Shown: positions 1 through 6,166, numbered from the stretch's first letter. The stretch is DNA of 8,171 nucleotides from Candidatus Hermodarchaeota archaeon (GCA_016840185.1 JAEOSV010000045.1:1-8171), one strand, 5' to 3'. The notes: generated by a model from the sequence alone, not told the origin. A program made the numbers and translations.

Positions 1-2044
1 CCCGGCGTCGATATCTGAAGATGTAGTAGGCAACACCCACCACCACGATTATACTAAGTACGGCTCCTGCGATGAGTGCCGTTGTGAGGTTTGCTCCCGG
101 ATAAAAGACGTAGTAAGATCCATTGTTGTTGTCGATTGCGATATTGTCATAGTTGTCTCGGGCTTGAATATAGAAACGTACTTGTGCCCCTGCTGGAACG
201 GGATCAAGGGTGGCTAGGTATAATCCAAATTGAATGTCACTTTCGACAACCTCCATGAGTTTCGGTCGCCAGTTTGAATAATCTACACTATAGTACACGA
301 GAACCTGGTTGATGCCTGAACCCCGACTATCCTGGGTTATCTCCGCATAAATCGACACGGGGTCTGTGTTCAACGGTGCGAGGGGATTTATCCACACACT
401 GGTGATTATTGGCGGATAATTCGTAATGGTCACGGAAATCGTTGAACTATTCAGGTTTCCATTTCCGTCAATGACTCGCACCCCAATGGTAACCTGCCCG
501 CCGCCTGCTGGAGTCCACGGATAATAGTATTCATGATTTCGGATGTGCTCATAAGCTGGTGTCCAGGCACTATCATTAATTCGGATTTGTACAGTAGGTA
601 CATAGTGACCATCGGGATCAGTTACGTTAAACCAGATTGTGATTTCTTCACCTTCAGACACGATGTCATCATCCGAGGGAGAATGAAATTCAATTTGAAT
701 ACCTTTGTCGAAAATGAATGATGTTGATGCTCGAGTAATCCATCCTTCAGCATCATAAGCTCTTGCTTGAACCGTGTATGAGCCATAAAATCCAGTAGCA
801 TCCATCAAATATTCGCAATGCGTGGAATTTAGACCATCTGTGGCATTGACCCATGGACCGCCATCAATCGAAAGTTCAAGATGAACCACGTCATCGAGGC
901 CATCATCAACAGAGAGTACAATCGGAACTTGATTTGAGGGGTACACAAGGGCATCTTGTGCGGGTGTTAGAAAGTCAATTTCAGGATATCCTGGTTGTGT
1001 CGATATTATCGTAGCAAAATCTGCAACCGCACCTGCTGCGGTCTTCGTCGCCAAAGCACCTATCTCAGTCGAATACTCGGGTTGAGATAATGAATCTGCT
1101 ATGTTGTGAATGTAGGGATTGCTTAAGCCGTCATATTCAAAGAACCAGACGGCTGGTACGTGTCTGTCCCAAAATGGTCCATGATCACTCATCACCCAAT
1201 AGGCGTTTTGGTAAGCTTGAACTTTGGCTCCGACCCAACTCTGTCCAATGTCAGCGGCATGTTGAGCGAACCACGCACTATCGCCGCCATTATGGACGAT
1301 ATTGGTTTTAATGTGCTCAGGTGTTGCCGCAGAATCCCAGAGCAACATATCAAAATTGTATACAACGGCGACGGAGACATTGTTGTCTGCAAGATCAGCC
1401 GCTAGTGCTGTACTTCCCACCAACCCTATTTCTTCGGCATTGAAAGCGACGAACATAATCGTATAATTGTAAGTATATTGGGACATCGCGCGAGCAATTT
1501 CTAAGACGGCCGCAACTCCAGAACCATTATCATCTGCGCCTGGAGATGACGTGGGATAAGTGTCAATATGTGCTCCCACAATAATACACTGGTTATTGGT
1601 TAGACTGCCTCCAGGGAGCGTTCCGATGACATTGGGTGGACCGGTGCCGAAGTAGTGATGGGAAACGTTCAGTCCATAGGATTCGAATTGATTTGATACA
1701 TATTCGACGGCAAGCTCATTCCCAGATGTGCCCCAAAGACGGCTGCCAAATGCATTGGATAAACGGCTTACTTTGTTTTCATAAGAGGATGTCGTTATCA
1801 TATCCAGAATGGCTTGGATTTCACTAGGAGCTGCTGGTATGACAGGGCTTTGTTCAATGGACTGTTGGAGGTTTGAGATTGAATGGGGAATGGAAGGTGA
1901 TTCGAATTGTCGAATGATAAGTGTTGTCGACTCAGATTTAACCTCTGGTTGACCCGAAATTCCCAGTGGGAATGAAATCATCGGGAAAAATCCGCTGATA
2001 AGAATGAACAATAAACAGACCGAGAAGAGCCGAGTTTGACGCAT
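1..2044 (-). CDS. Secreted, membrane-anchored M28 family metallopeptidase with Ig-like domains (3' end outside window)
   Basis: Open from the ATG at 2044 to the window edge, 681 codons with no stop. Residues 1-31 form a signal peptide (Arg at 2 and 5, then a hydrophobic core). Residues ~75-350 are a di-zinc M28 peptidase domain with all expected ligands: H159 in AHID, the Asp of ADDNGSG (169-176), catalytic E204 and ligand E205 in NAEE, D232 in NFDM, H313 in IHN. The family removes N-terminal amino acids from peptides. Residues ~355-650 are beta-rich and look like three Ig/FN3-type domains. Residues ~653-675 are one membrane helix followed by FRYRRR, so the enzyme faces outward and is held at the C-terminus; only a few residues should be missing. 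A GTG four codons... specifically three codons upstream (2053) is an alternative start. Likely role: nutrient peptide or cell-surface protein turnover; substrate unknown. It has its own promoter and lies 112 bp beyond the helical-protein gene. Confidence 0.93.
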   Translation of the reverse strand, partial: MRQTRLFSVCLLFILISGFFPMISFPLGISGQPEVKSESTTLIIRQFESPSIPHSISNLQQSIEQSPVIPAAPSEIQAILDMITTSSYENKVSRLSNAFGSRLWGTSGNELAVEYVSNQFESYGLNVSHHYFGTGPPNVIGTLPGGSLTNNQCIIVGAHIDTYPTSSPGADDNGSGVAAVLEIARAMSQYTYNYTIMFVAFNAEEIGLVGSTALAADLADNNVSVAVVYNFDMLLWDSAATPEHIKTNIVHNGGDSAWFAQHAADIGQSWVGAKVQAYQNAYWVMSDHGPFWDRHVPAVWFFEYDGLSNPYIHNIADSLSQPEYSTEIGALATKTAAGAVADFATIISTQPGYPEIDFLTPAQDALVYPSNQVPIVLSVDDGLDDVVHLELSIDGGPWVNATDGLNSTHCEYLMDATGFYGSYTVQARAYDAEGWITRASTSFIFDKGIQIEFHSPSDDDIVSEGEEITIWFNVTDPDGHYVPTVQIRINDSAWTPAYEHIRNHEYYYPWTPAGGGQVTIGVRVIDGNGNLNSSTISVTITNYPPIITSVWINPLAPLNTDPVSIYAEITQDSRGSGINQVLVYYSVDYSNWRPKLMEVVESDIQFGLYLATLDPVPAGAQVRFYIQARDNYDNIAIDNNNGSYYVFYPGANLTTALIAGAVLSIIVVVGVAYYIFRYRRR

Positions 2045-2094
2045 GCGAGTCACCGTCCGAGATTCGGTTTCTTTTCGAGAAGTGAAAGTTCTGG

Positions 2095-2108
2095 TTATAT
2101 TCTTTCCT
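2095..2108 (-). promoter_or_regulatory. Archaeal TATA box and BRE-like element for the M28 peptidase gene
   Basis: Read on the minus strand, the sequence is AGGAAAGAATATAA: a purine-rich BRE-like stretch followed by a TATA-like core. It lies about 50-60 bp before the ATG at 2044, which would place the transcript start about 25 bp downstream and leave a leader of roughly 25-30 nt. This supports separate transcription of the peptidase from the upstream cluster. No experimental start site is known. Confidence 0.45.
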
Positions 2109-2156
2109 AATACAGCAAACAACACGCTGAAACACCAATGGTTTTTTTTGGTCCCG

Positions 2157-3365
2157 CTAGCCTTCTGTTGGATTTAGAGAACAGACCTCTAGCAATGTTT
2201 GCTGAAATTCATCCAAGGTCTGCCGGAAATCATCTCGAACTTCCAAGTACAAGTGATTTCGCTGTAACTCCATCGTGAATAAAATTTGGAGTAACTCGCT
2301 TTGTAAAAATTCTGCGATTTCTCGATATGCATCTACCAGAGTTAGCATTTGTTTGGAATAAGCACTATACTCCAGATAGAGTGAGTACGCCTGAGAAACA
2401 CCCAAAAGCATCCCAGGGCAATCACGGATATTTGACTGAAACGTTTTCATACTCGCCCCATTTCGCACCTTATCACGAATTTCCAATAATTCCAGATGTG
2501 AACCATCAAAGATGCTTGAAAACAGCATGGTGTGATGTCGTTCATAAATCCACTGGGTTCGATTGGACAGACTTACATGCTCTTTGAAAAGTTCATGCAC
2601 ATTTTTGAAAGATGTTATCTTGTTATCAAATTCTTCGAGTTCAGCAGACCCAAAATAGCCAACTGATTCAGTGAGGATGTAGGTGGGATGGTTTTGGGCA
2701 TCCTTCACAAAATACTCAATGGCCTCAACGACATCGTTGGCTTTTTGACTCAGCTCATCCTCATTGATAGCAGTTTCCACTTTCTGATAGCCAGCCATCC
2801 GAAGATCCTTGGATTCATTGGAGGTTACATACTGAAGAACAGCTAAGAACCGTTGCATACTTTCACTGTAGGTTTGCCGAACAGCTTCCTCCAGCTTGGG
2901 TAGATACTCTGCAAGTTTAGTAATATGGCGTTCAACGGCTTGGTATTCATCGAGAAACTGGCGAAGAAACCAACCCACCCCTTGAGAGTCAAGATCGTTA
3001 ATTTGTATCTTGACTCGTGGATCACTGGTTGCTCTAACCATCTCGGCGAACATCCGATGATCCGTAATACCAATCGATGCAAAGAGGGTTGCCATGCTGC
3101 GTCGGTAACTTCGATAATAAGCGTAATAAGTGAGTAAATTATCCACAAACTCATCAATATAGCCAATGAGGGCAATGGCATCTACAAGATGATGCTGGAG
3201 CTCTGGGGATTTTTCTTGGAAATACTGAATTAGCCGCTGATTGGCCTCGTCTTCAATTTTCTTTGAGCTAGCATCATATTTCTCGCTTAGAGTTAGATAG
3301 TGTTCTAGAAGCTCCCAAATCCGTTGGGGAGGTTGTACATCTGCAGATGATGCATCCTTAGCCAT
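2157..3365 (-). CDS. All-helical, coiled-coil-rich protein of unknown function, downstream of the Rab-like GTPase
   Basis: The ATG at 3365 gives 402 residues; a GTG directly before it (3368) is an alternative start. AGGTCGA about 9 nt upstream is a plausible ribosome-binding site. I do not recognise a family. The protein has no signal peptide or membrane segment, few Gly or Pro, and repeated charged/hydrophobic heptad-like stretches throughout, so it should be an elongated helical bundle or coiled coil in the cytoplasm. Tyr and Phe are frequent; a Tyr-rich patch (TYYAYYRSYRR) lies near residues 78-88. The gene starts 38 bp after the GTPase stop on the same strand, so co-transcription is likely. 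A partner of the GTPase (effector, scaffold or regulator) is a reasonable inference, as helical and coiled-coil proteins often bind Rab-type switches, but nothing in the sequence proves it. It has no visible catalytic motif. Confidence 0.85.
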   Translation of the reverse strand: MAKDASSADVQPPQRIWELLEHYLTLSEKYDASSKKIEDEANQRLIQYFQEKSPELQHHLVDAIALIGYIDEFVDNLLTYYAYYRSYRRSMATLFASIGITDHRMFAEMVRATSDPRVKIQINDLDSQGVGWFLRQFLDEYQAVERHITKLAEYLPKLEEAVRQTYSESMQRFLAVLQYVTSNESKDLRMAGYQKVETAINEDELSQKANDVVEAIEYFVKDAQNHPTYILTESVGYFGSAELEEFDNKITSFKNVHELFKEHVSLSNRTQWIYERHHTMLFSSIFDGSHLELLEIRDKVRNGASMKTFQSNIRDCPGMLLGVSQAYSLYLEYSAYSKQMLTLVDAYREIAEFLQSELLQILFTMELQRNHLYLEVRDDFRQTLDEFQQTLLEVCSLNPTEG

Positions 3366-3403
3366 CACTACTCGACCTAGCCCTTCCCTGCACCCAGGAT
3401 CCG

Positions 3404-3952
3404 CTATTCCCGTGATGCGTCTCTGGCAAGTTCCGTAGTCAAAATGAGCTCCGCAAGTTTCTTAAAAACATCATTGACGGCATAATCGGTTTTCGCACTA
3501 GTCTCAAAAAAGGCCATGCCCTTCTGAGCGGCATACACTTGCACCTCATCAGTGGAAACCACACGTGAGTCCACAAGATCAATTTTGTTTCCCACTAAAA
3601 TTATCGGCACATCTGCCCCTGAAAACTTACGAATCTGATCAAACCATTTTTCAACATTCACGAAGCTTTGTCGCATCGTGATATCGAAGACTAACAATGC
3701 CCCTTTTGCCCCACGATAATAGATGGGACGAACACCAGCATATCGCTCTTGCCCGGCTGTATCCCAGGCTTGGAGCTTAACGAGATAATTGTTGATGGGG
3801 AGGGATTTGACAATAAAGTCTACTCCGAGGGTGGAGATGTACCCGTCAGTGAATGTACCATAAGCGAAACGGGTTGTGAGACTGGTTTTACCTACTTCAG
3901 CGTCACCGACTAGTACAACTTTGAAAAGATAATCGAAGGCATCGTGTGACAT
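3404..3952 (-). CDS. Rab-like small GTPase (Ras superfamily)
   Basis: The ATG at 3952 gives 182 residues, the normal Rab size; the frame stays open to a TTG at 4024, but those 24 extra residues do not resemble the family. All G motifs are present: P-loop GDAEVGKTS (16-24), switch I threonine T41 in STLGVDF, WDTAGQE (63-69) with the catalytic Gln Q68, NKID (122-125) and TSAK (151-154). Rab-type signatures also read clearly: LGVDF, KLQAWDTAGQE, and YYRGAKGALLVFDIT (78-92). It should therefore bind and hydrolyse GTP as a molecular switch. The P-loop has Ala-Glu where Rabs usually have Ser-Gly (positions 18-19), which may alter hydrolysis or GAP response. The protein ends DASRE, with no C-terminal Cys, so no prenylation is expected and membrane attachment would need a partner. 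It lies between the AAA ATPase gene (120 bp upstream) and the helical-protein gene (38 bp downstream), both on the same strand. Confidence 0.95.
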   Translation of the reverse strand: MSHDAFDYLFKVVLVGDAEVGKTSLTTRFAYGTFTDGYISTLGVDFIVKSLPINNYLVKLQAWDTAGQERYAGVRPIYYRGAKGALLVFDITMRQSFVNVEKWFDQIRKFSGADVPIILVGNKIDLVDSRVVSTDEVQVYAAQKGMAFFETSAKTDYAVNDVFKKLAELILTTELARDASRE

Positions 3953-4002
3953 GGACTGGTCCCGGCGGCAGGCTTTTTCTAATTCTAATTCTGTGGAAGT
4001 GT

Positions 4003-4010
4003 CATTTAAG
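4003..4010 (-). promoter_or_regulatory. Weak candidate TATA element before the GTPase gene
   Basis: The minus strand reads CTTAAATG about 51-58 bp before the GTPase ATG at 3952. The 120-bp gap between the ATPase stop and that ATG is the longest inside the cluster and leaves room for an internal promoter. The match to an archaeal TATA box is weak and no clear BRE is seen, so simple read-through from the upstream gene remains just as likely. Confidence 0.2.
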
Positions 4011-4072
4011 CATATGTGTCTCAAAGCATCTTAGGCGGATTCTTGCAAAAATCTGTAAAGGGATAAGAATCG

Positions 4073-5233
4073 TTAGCGGGGTAGGTATTCAAAGCCACGA
4101 TAGCCTTTGCGTCGCTGAAGTTTTTGCATGTCATACAACTTCTTCAGTTCATTGGAAGCAGTGCCCTTCGTGATTCCAATTTCTTCAGCAACGACAGCAG
4201 AGGTTACTCGTTTCATCTCTTTGGTGATTGCCAGGATTTCCCGTTGTGTCGCCGTGAGTTCATCGAACTCTTCGAACCATTCTTCATCTTCTACTGCGGG
4301 GCTGGTTTCGATAAAGCGGGTCTGATCCATGGTACTTGGGATCAGTGTGGTAACCGGTGGTGGGCTGGGGCGTTGTTTCATGACCTGTTGAACGAATTCT
4401 CGAGTGATACGGTCACCAGCGGGAGTGTCTTCTTGGAAGGCCATGGAAATGATATTTTCACAGAAGCGGAGTGTGCTTCGAGGATAGCCACGAGTGTGGA
4501 GGTGAATCTCTTCAATAGCATCTGAGTTGAAAGGCGTAAGCCCTTTCCCTCCGAAGTGTTTGATACGTTCACGAATTAGATGCTCAGTTTCCCTAACGGT
4601 CAATACTTCATTACCATCGGGTCCTTCGGTTTCCAACGCAAAATCCAGAGTGACGCGTTCAGCAACAGGCGGAAAGATGCTAGTGAGTGCTTGAGAAAAA
4701 CCTGTAAGCCCAGCCACGAATACAACAACAGCAGGTAAGTCGCTTAGAACCCGTAACCATCGGACGGTTTTCCGTTTATCAGATTCAATTGCTTCGGAGT
4801 CTTCCTGGGTTAAGGCTAATGACTGTCCGTCATCAATCAGCATTACGATCCGTTGTTTGCTCTGTTTGTGAAATTCACGTACTTTTGCTGCCATGGTGTC
4901 AACAAGGGTTGGCACGGTTTGGTTTTTCAGCATCAGTCGACTATTCATCAGAGAAATCAATGCGCTACTCAGAATAGTAGAGCTGAGGGGTTCAGAAATA
5001 AGCAGAGGGACCATTCCTTTCGATTTTGTTAAGGAATCATTGAACCATCGCAGAATATGGGTTTTCCCTGTTCCGCGACCCCCTTCGATGAGAATAATGT
5101 TGCCGGTTCTCAGTTGTACCGACAGGGGATTCAGGATTCGTTTTTGTCCTGCAAACACCTCTGGCATGACATCGATTCGGAATGGAAAATCCGACCAGCC
5201 GAGACTCTTCAGTCGTTCATCAAACGCAAACAT
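4073..5233 (-). CDS. AAA-type ATPase with C-terminal winged-helix (MarR/TrmB-like) domain
   Basis: 386 residues from the ATG at 5233. Residues ~1-40 carry a GW..FPF...PEVFAGQ segment that leads into an ATPase of the ORC/Cdc6 or AAA_16 type. Walker A is GGRGTGKT (51-58) and Walker B is IVMLIDD (129-135). A hydrophobic strand VVVFVAG (169-175) occupies the sensor-1 position, and R193 in PPVAERV is a candidate arginine finger. A helical lid region follows (~205-300), then an acidic linker, then a winged helix at ~326-386 with recognition-helix-like sequence ITKGTASNELKKL. The family couples ATP binding to DNA or protein remodelling; the helix-turn-helix points to DNA binding. It lacks the extra hallmarks that would make it a replication initiator, so I do not name it Cdc6. 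It may be a transcriptional regulator of its own operon or a sensor-switch ATPase. The ribosome-binding site is GGTGAT, 5 nt before the ATG, within a possible regulatory hairpin. Confidence 0.9.
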   Translation of the reverse strand: MFAFDERLKSLGWSDFPFRIDVMPEVFAGQKRILNPLSVQLRTGNIILIEGGRGTGKTHILRWFNDSLTKSKGMVPLLISEPLSSTILSSALISLMNSRLMLKNQTVPTLVDTMAAKVREFHKQSKQRIVMLIDDGQSLALTQEDSEAIESDKRKTVRWLRVLSDLPAVVVFVAGLTGFSQALTSIFPPVAERVTLDFALETEGPDGNEVLTVRETEHLIRERIKHFGGKGLTPFNSDAIEEIHLHTRGYPRSTLRFCENIISMAFQEDTPAGDRITREFVQQVMKQRPSPPPVTTLIPSTMDQTRFIETSPAVEDEEWFEEFDELTATQREILAITKEMKRVTSAVVAEEIGITKGTASNELKKLYDMQKLQRRKGYRGFEYLPR

Positions 5234-5270
5234 TTTGCATCACCAATGGTTGAGGTGTTTTTTTCACCCA
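5234..5270 (-). promoter_or_regulatory. Leader of the ATPase gene with mutually exclusive hairpins over the ribosome-binding site
   Basis: The mRNA leader contains, in order, GGTG (5268-5265), a 7-A spacer, CACC (5257-5254), and the ribosome-binding site GGTGAT (5244-5239) ending 5 nt before the ATG. CACC can pair either with the first GGTG, leaving the ribosome site free, or with the GGTG of the ribosome site, hiding it. Stems are only 4-5 bp, so this is a possible weak translational switch and may be chance. GGTGAT is a core match to the archaeal consensus GGAGGTGATCC. Confidence 0.3.
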
Positions 5271-5304
5271 ATTTTTGTAAACGCTTCTCCCAGATTCTAG
5301 TAAG

Positions 5305-5586
5305 CTAGGCATCCGATGAGATGCCGTCACCCATTCGTCCCAGGAAATTGTTGAAAGCAAAAGGACATACGACTTCGATACCACCGGTTGGATCATAGAC
5401 CACCATCTCCTTTCCAATCGGACAGAAGAGAGCACAGTAGCCACCATCTACAAGGTGACCATTTCTTTGGCACTCAAAGGTCCGAGCGGTCGGGGTGATC
5501 AGTTCAAGAACTGCGGTTGCATCGCGTTGTTCAATTGCTTCCTGTAGTCGTAATTTGGGTTGAAGCGCTTTGGCTTTGTCACTCAC
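5305..5586 (-). CDS. Small four-cysteine protein, possible metal-binding protein, unknown function
   Basis: 93 residues from a GTG at 5586. That start overlaps the stop of the preceding gene by 4 bp (GTGA), and GGAGTGAGG lies just upstream, so translational coupling supports the choice. The N-terminal ~30 residues are helical and charged. The C-terminal part holds C39, C51, C55 and C74 with H44 nearby, in the arrangement C-x11-C-x3-C-x18-C. Four cysteines in so small a protein suggest a zinc or iron-sulfur site, but the spacing matches no family that I can name. No signal peptide or membrane helix. The ATPase gene starts 71 bp further on the same strand, so it probably belongs to the same operon. 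It could be a small adaptor or redox/metal sensor for the cluster; that is inference from position only. Confidence 0.7.
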   Translation of the reverse strand: MSDKAKALQPKLRLQEAIEQRDATAVLELITPTARTFECQRNGHLVDGGYCALFCPIGKEMVVYDPTGGIEVVCPFAFNNFLGRMGDGISSDA

Positions 5587-5786
5587 GCATTCCTCACTCC
5601 TCTTTTTTCCTTGGCCATTGATTCATCTTCACGTAGTTGTGCAATCGTTCGGGCAATCCGGACACGGAGCGTCGCCGTCACCAAGGGCATCGCTTCTTTG
5701 AGTTGATCTTCGATGCTAGGCGCTTGGAGCCGGGCTATCGCGTCCGATCGAGCTCTCCCAGACGCTGACGCTTTTTCGGTTGCCAT
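5583..5786 (-). CDS. Small basic helical protein, unknown function, first gene of the cluster
   Basis: 67 residues from the ATG at 5786; an in-frame stop two codons upstream makes this the first possible ATG. GAGG lies about 11 nt upstream. The N-terminal ~20 residues are rich in Ala, Ser and Arg and look flexible. Residues ~24-60 are predicted helical with alternating charged and hydrophobic residues (IEDQLKEAM, RIARTIAQLRED). There are no cysteines and no membrane segment. I do not recognise a family. Support for it being real comes from the TATA box and leader directly before it, the 4-bp overlap with the next gene, and its position at the head of a co-directional cluster. It could be a protein-binding partner for the ATPase or GTPase. 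It is short enough that chance is not fully excluded. Confidence 0.62.
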   Translation of the reverse strand: MATEKASASGRARSDAIARLQAPSIEDQLKEAMPLVTATLRVRIARTIAQLREDESMAKEKRGVRNA

Positions 5787-5790
5787 CGCT

Positions 5791-5850
5791 CATGTTACCT
5801 CATTAAGTTTCATTGATGTTCATTCATCTTCATTTCAGCACATATAAAGC
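5791..5850. repeat. Six CAT triplets at exact 10-bp intervals in the operon leader
   Basis: On the plus strand CAT begins at 5791, 5801, 5811, 5821, 5831 and 5841. Three adjacent units (5801-5830) fit CATTnnnnTT, that is AAnnnnAATG on the coding strand. The run extends from the TATA box to 5 bp before the first start codon of the cluster. Spacing equals about one DNA helical turn, so a protein could bind one face of the helix repeatedly. On the mRNA the same pattern supplies a series of out-of-frame ATGs, opening very short upstream reading frames (for example MKMNEHQ). Confidence 0.6.
5842..5848 (-). promoter_or_regulatory. TATA box for the small-protein/ATPase/GTPase cluster
   Basis: The minus strand reads TTTATAT within GCTTTATATG, a good archaeal TATA match. 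It is 56-62 bp before the ATG at 5786, giving an expected transcript start near 5820 and a leader of about 30-35 nt. It is the best promoter candidate for the whole co-directional cluster down to 2157. The last of the 10-bp-spaced CAT units overlaps it. Confidence 0.55.
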
Positions 5851-5953
5851 TTCGCATGTTTTCTCCACGTCGTTTACGGGACTTAGAAAAGCGTATAACA
5901 AAAAACACATGAAAAAAGTTATGAACAGAACTGAATGGTCGTGGAAGGGAATT

Positions 5954-6000
5954 CCATAAAAAAGCCATTAAACGGTTATTTTTTGAAAAATAAAATTAAG
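5954..6000 (-). terminator. T-rich probable transcription termination region of the longin/DENN-like gene
   Basis: On the minus strand this stretch contains ATTTTATTTTTC, then a run of T within GGCTTTTTTATGG, about 170-215 bp after the stop at 6167. Archaeal termination depends mainly on T-rich coding-strand sequence. A perfect AT-only inverted repeat, TTATTTTT/AAAAATAA with a 2-nt centre, lies at 5976-5993. The assignment is by composition only. Confidence 0.35.
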
Positions 6001-6033
6001 TCGGTCATTAAACATGGTAAATGAACATTAAAA
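5966..6033. promoter_or_regulatory. Operator-like dyad with CATTAAA half-sites at 40- and 20-bp intervals
   Basis: CATTAAA starts at 5966, 6006 and 6026. The middle copy is part of a 20-bp imperfect palindrome at 6005-6024 (TCATTAAACATGGTAAATGA), in which 16 of 20 positions are symmetric about CATG. This is the size and form of a dimeric helix-turn-helix operator. It lies upstream of the cluster promoter, at about 160-185 bp from the TATA box, and downstream of the longin/DENN-like gene. The ATPase's winged helix is one candidate reader, by proximity only. Confidence 0.4.
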
Positions 6034-6056
6034 TGCCCAGTTTAAGTTCAGCAATG

Positions 6057-6103
6057 TGGCGCGAATTTTCCTCTGTCAAAGTGGCTAAATTGAAAGCGCG
6101 CCA
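6057..6103. repeat. Inverted repeat with TGGCGCG/CGCGCCA arms downstream of the longin/DENN-like gene
   Basis: TGGCGCG at 6057-6063 is the exact reverse complement of CGCGCCA at 6097-6103. Just inside, AATTT (6064-6068) pairs with AAATT (6087-6091), leaving a 5-nt bulge and an 18-nt loop, for 12 paired positions in all. The GC-rich arms stand out in AT-rich sequence. It lies 64-110 bp after the stop at 6167, so it could be a 3' UTR stem, or a DNA site for a dimeric protein. Confidence 0.45.
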
Positions 6104-6166
6104 AATCTAGAAATGAATAGCAAATTGACCTTGGTAGAATAGTACTCCTTATCGGTATTCATGTTC

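Noticed and set aside
2113..2129. CAGC/GCTG hairpin as a terminator for the helical-protein gene
   Set aside because: The stem is only 4 bp and is not followed by a convincing T-run on the minus strand.
1938..2138. 66-codon minus-strand frame across the peptidase start
   Set aside because: It is out of frame with the peptidase, whose signal peptide and zinc ligands fix the real frame.
3953..4024. N-terminal extension of the GTPase from a TTG at 4024
   Set aside because: The 24 residues do not resemble Rab N-termini, TTG is a rare start, and the ATG at 3952 gives the standard family length.
4124..4525. 133-codon plus-strand open frame
   Set aside because: Antisense to the AAA ATPase, whose Walker and winged-helix motifs establish the true frame; the antisense product has no recognisable features.
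4893..5308. Overlapping plus-strand open frames of 135 and 83 codons
   Set aside because: Antisense to the ATPase N-terminus, including the Walker A region, with no promoter or ribosome-binding site that stands out.
5791..5850. CRISPR-like array
   Set aside because: The periodic unit is 10 bp with only three or four conserved bases; CRISPR repeats are 20-40 bp with unique spacers, and no cas genes are present.
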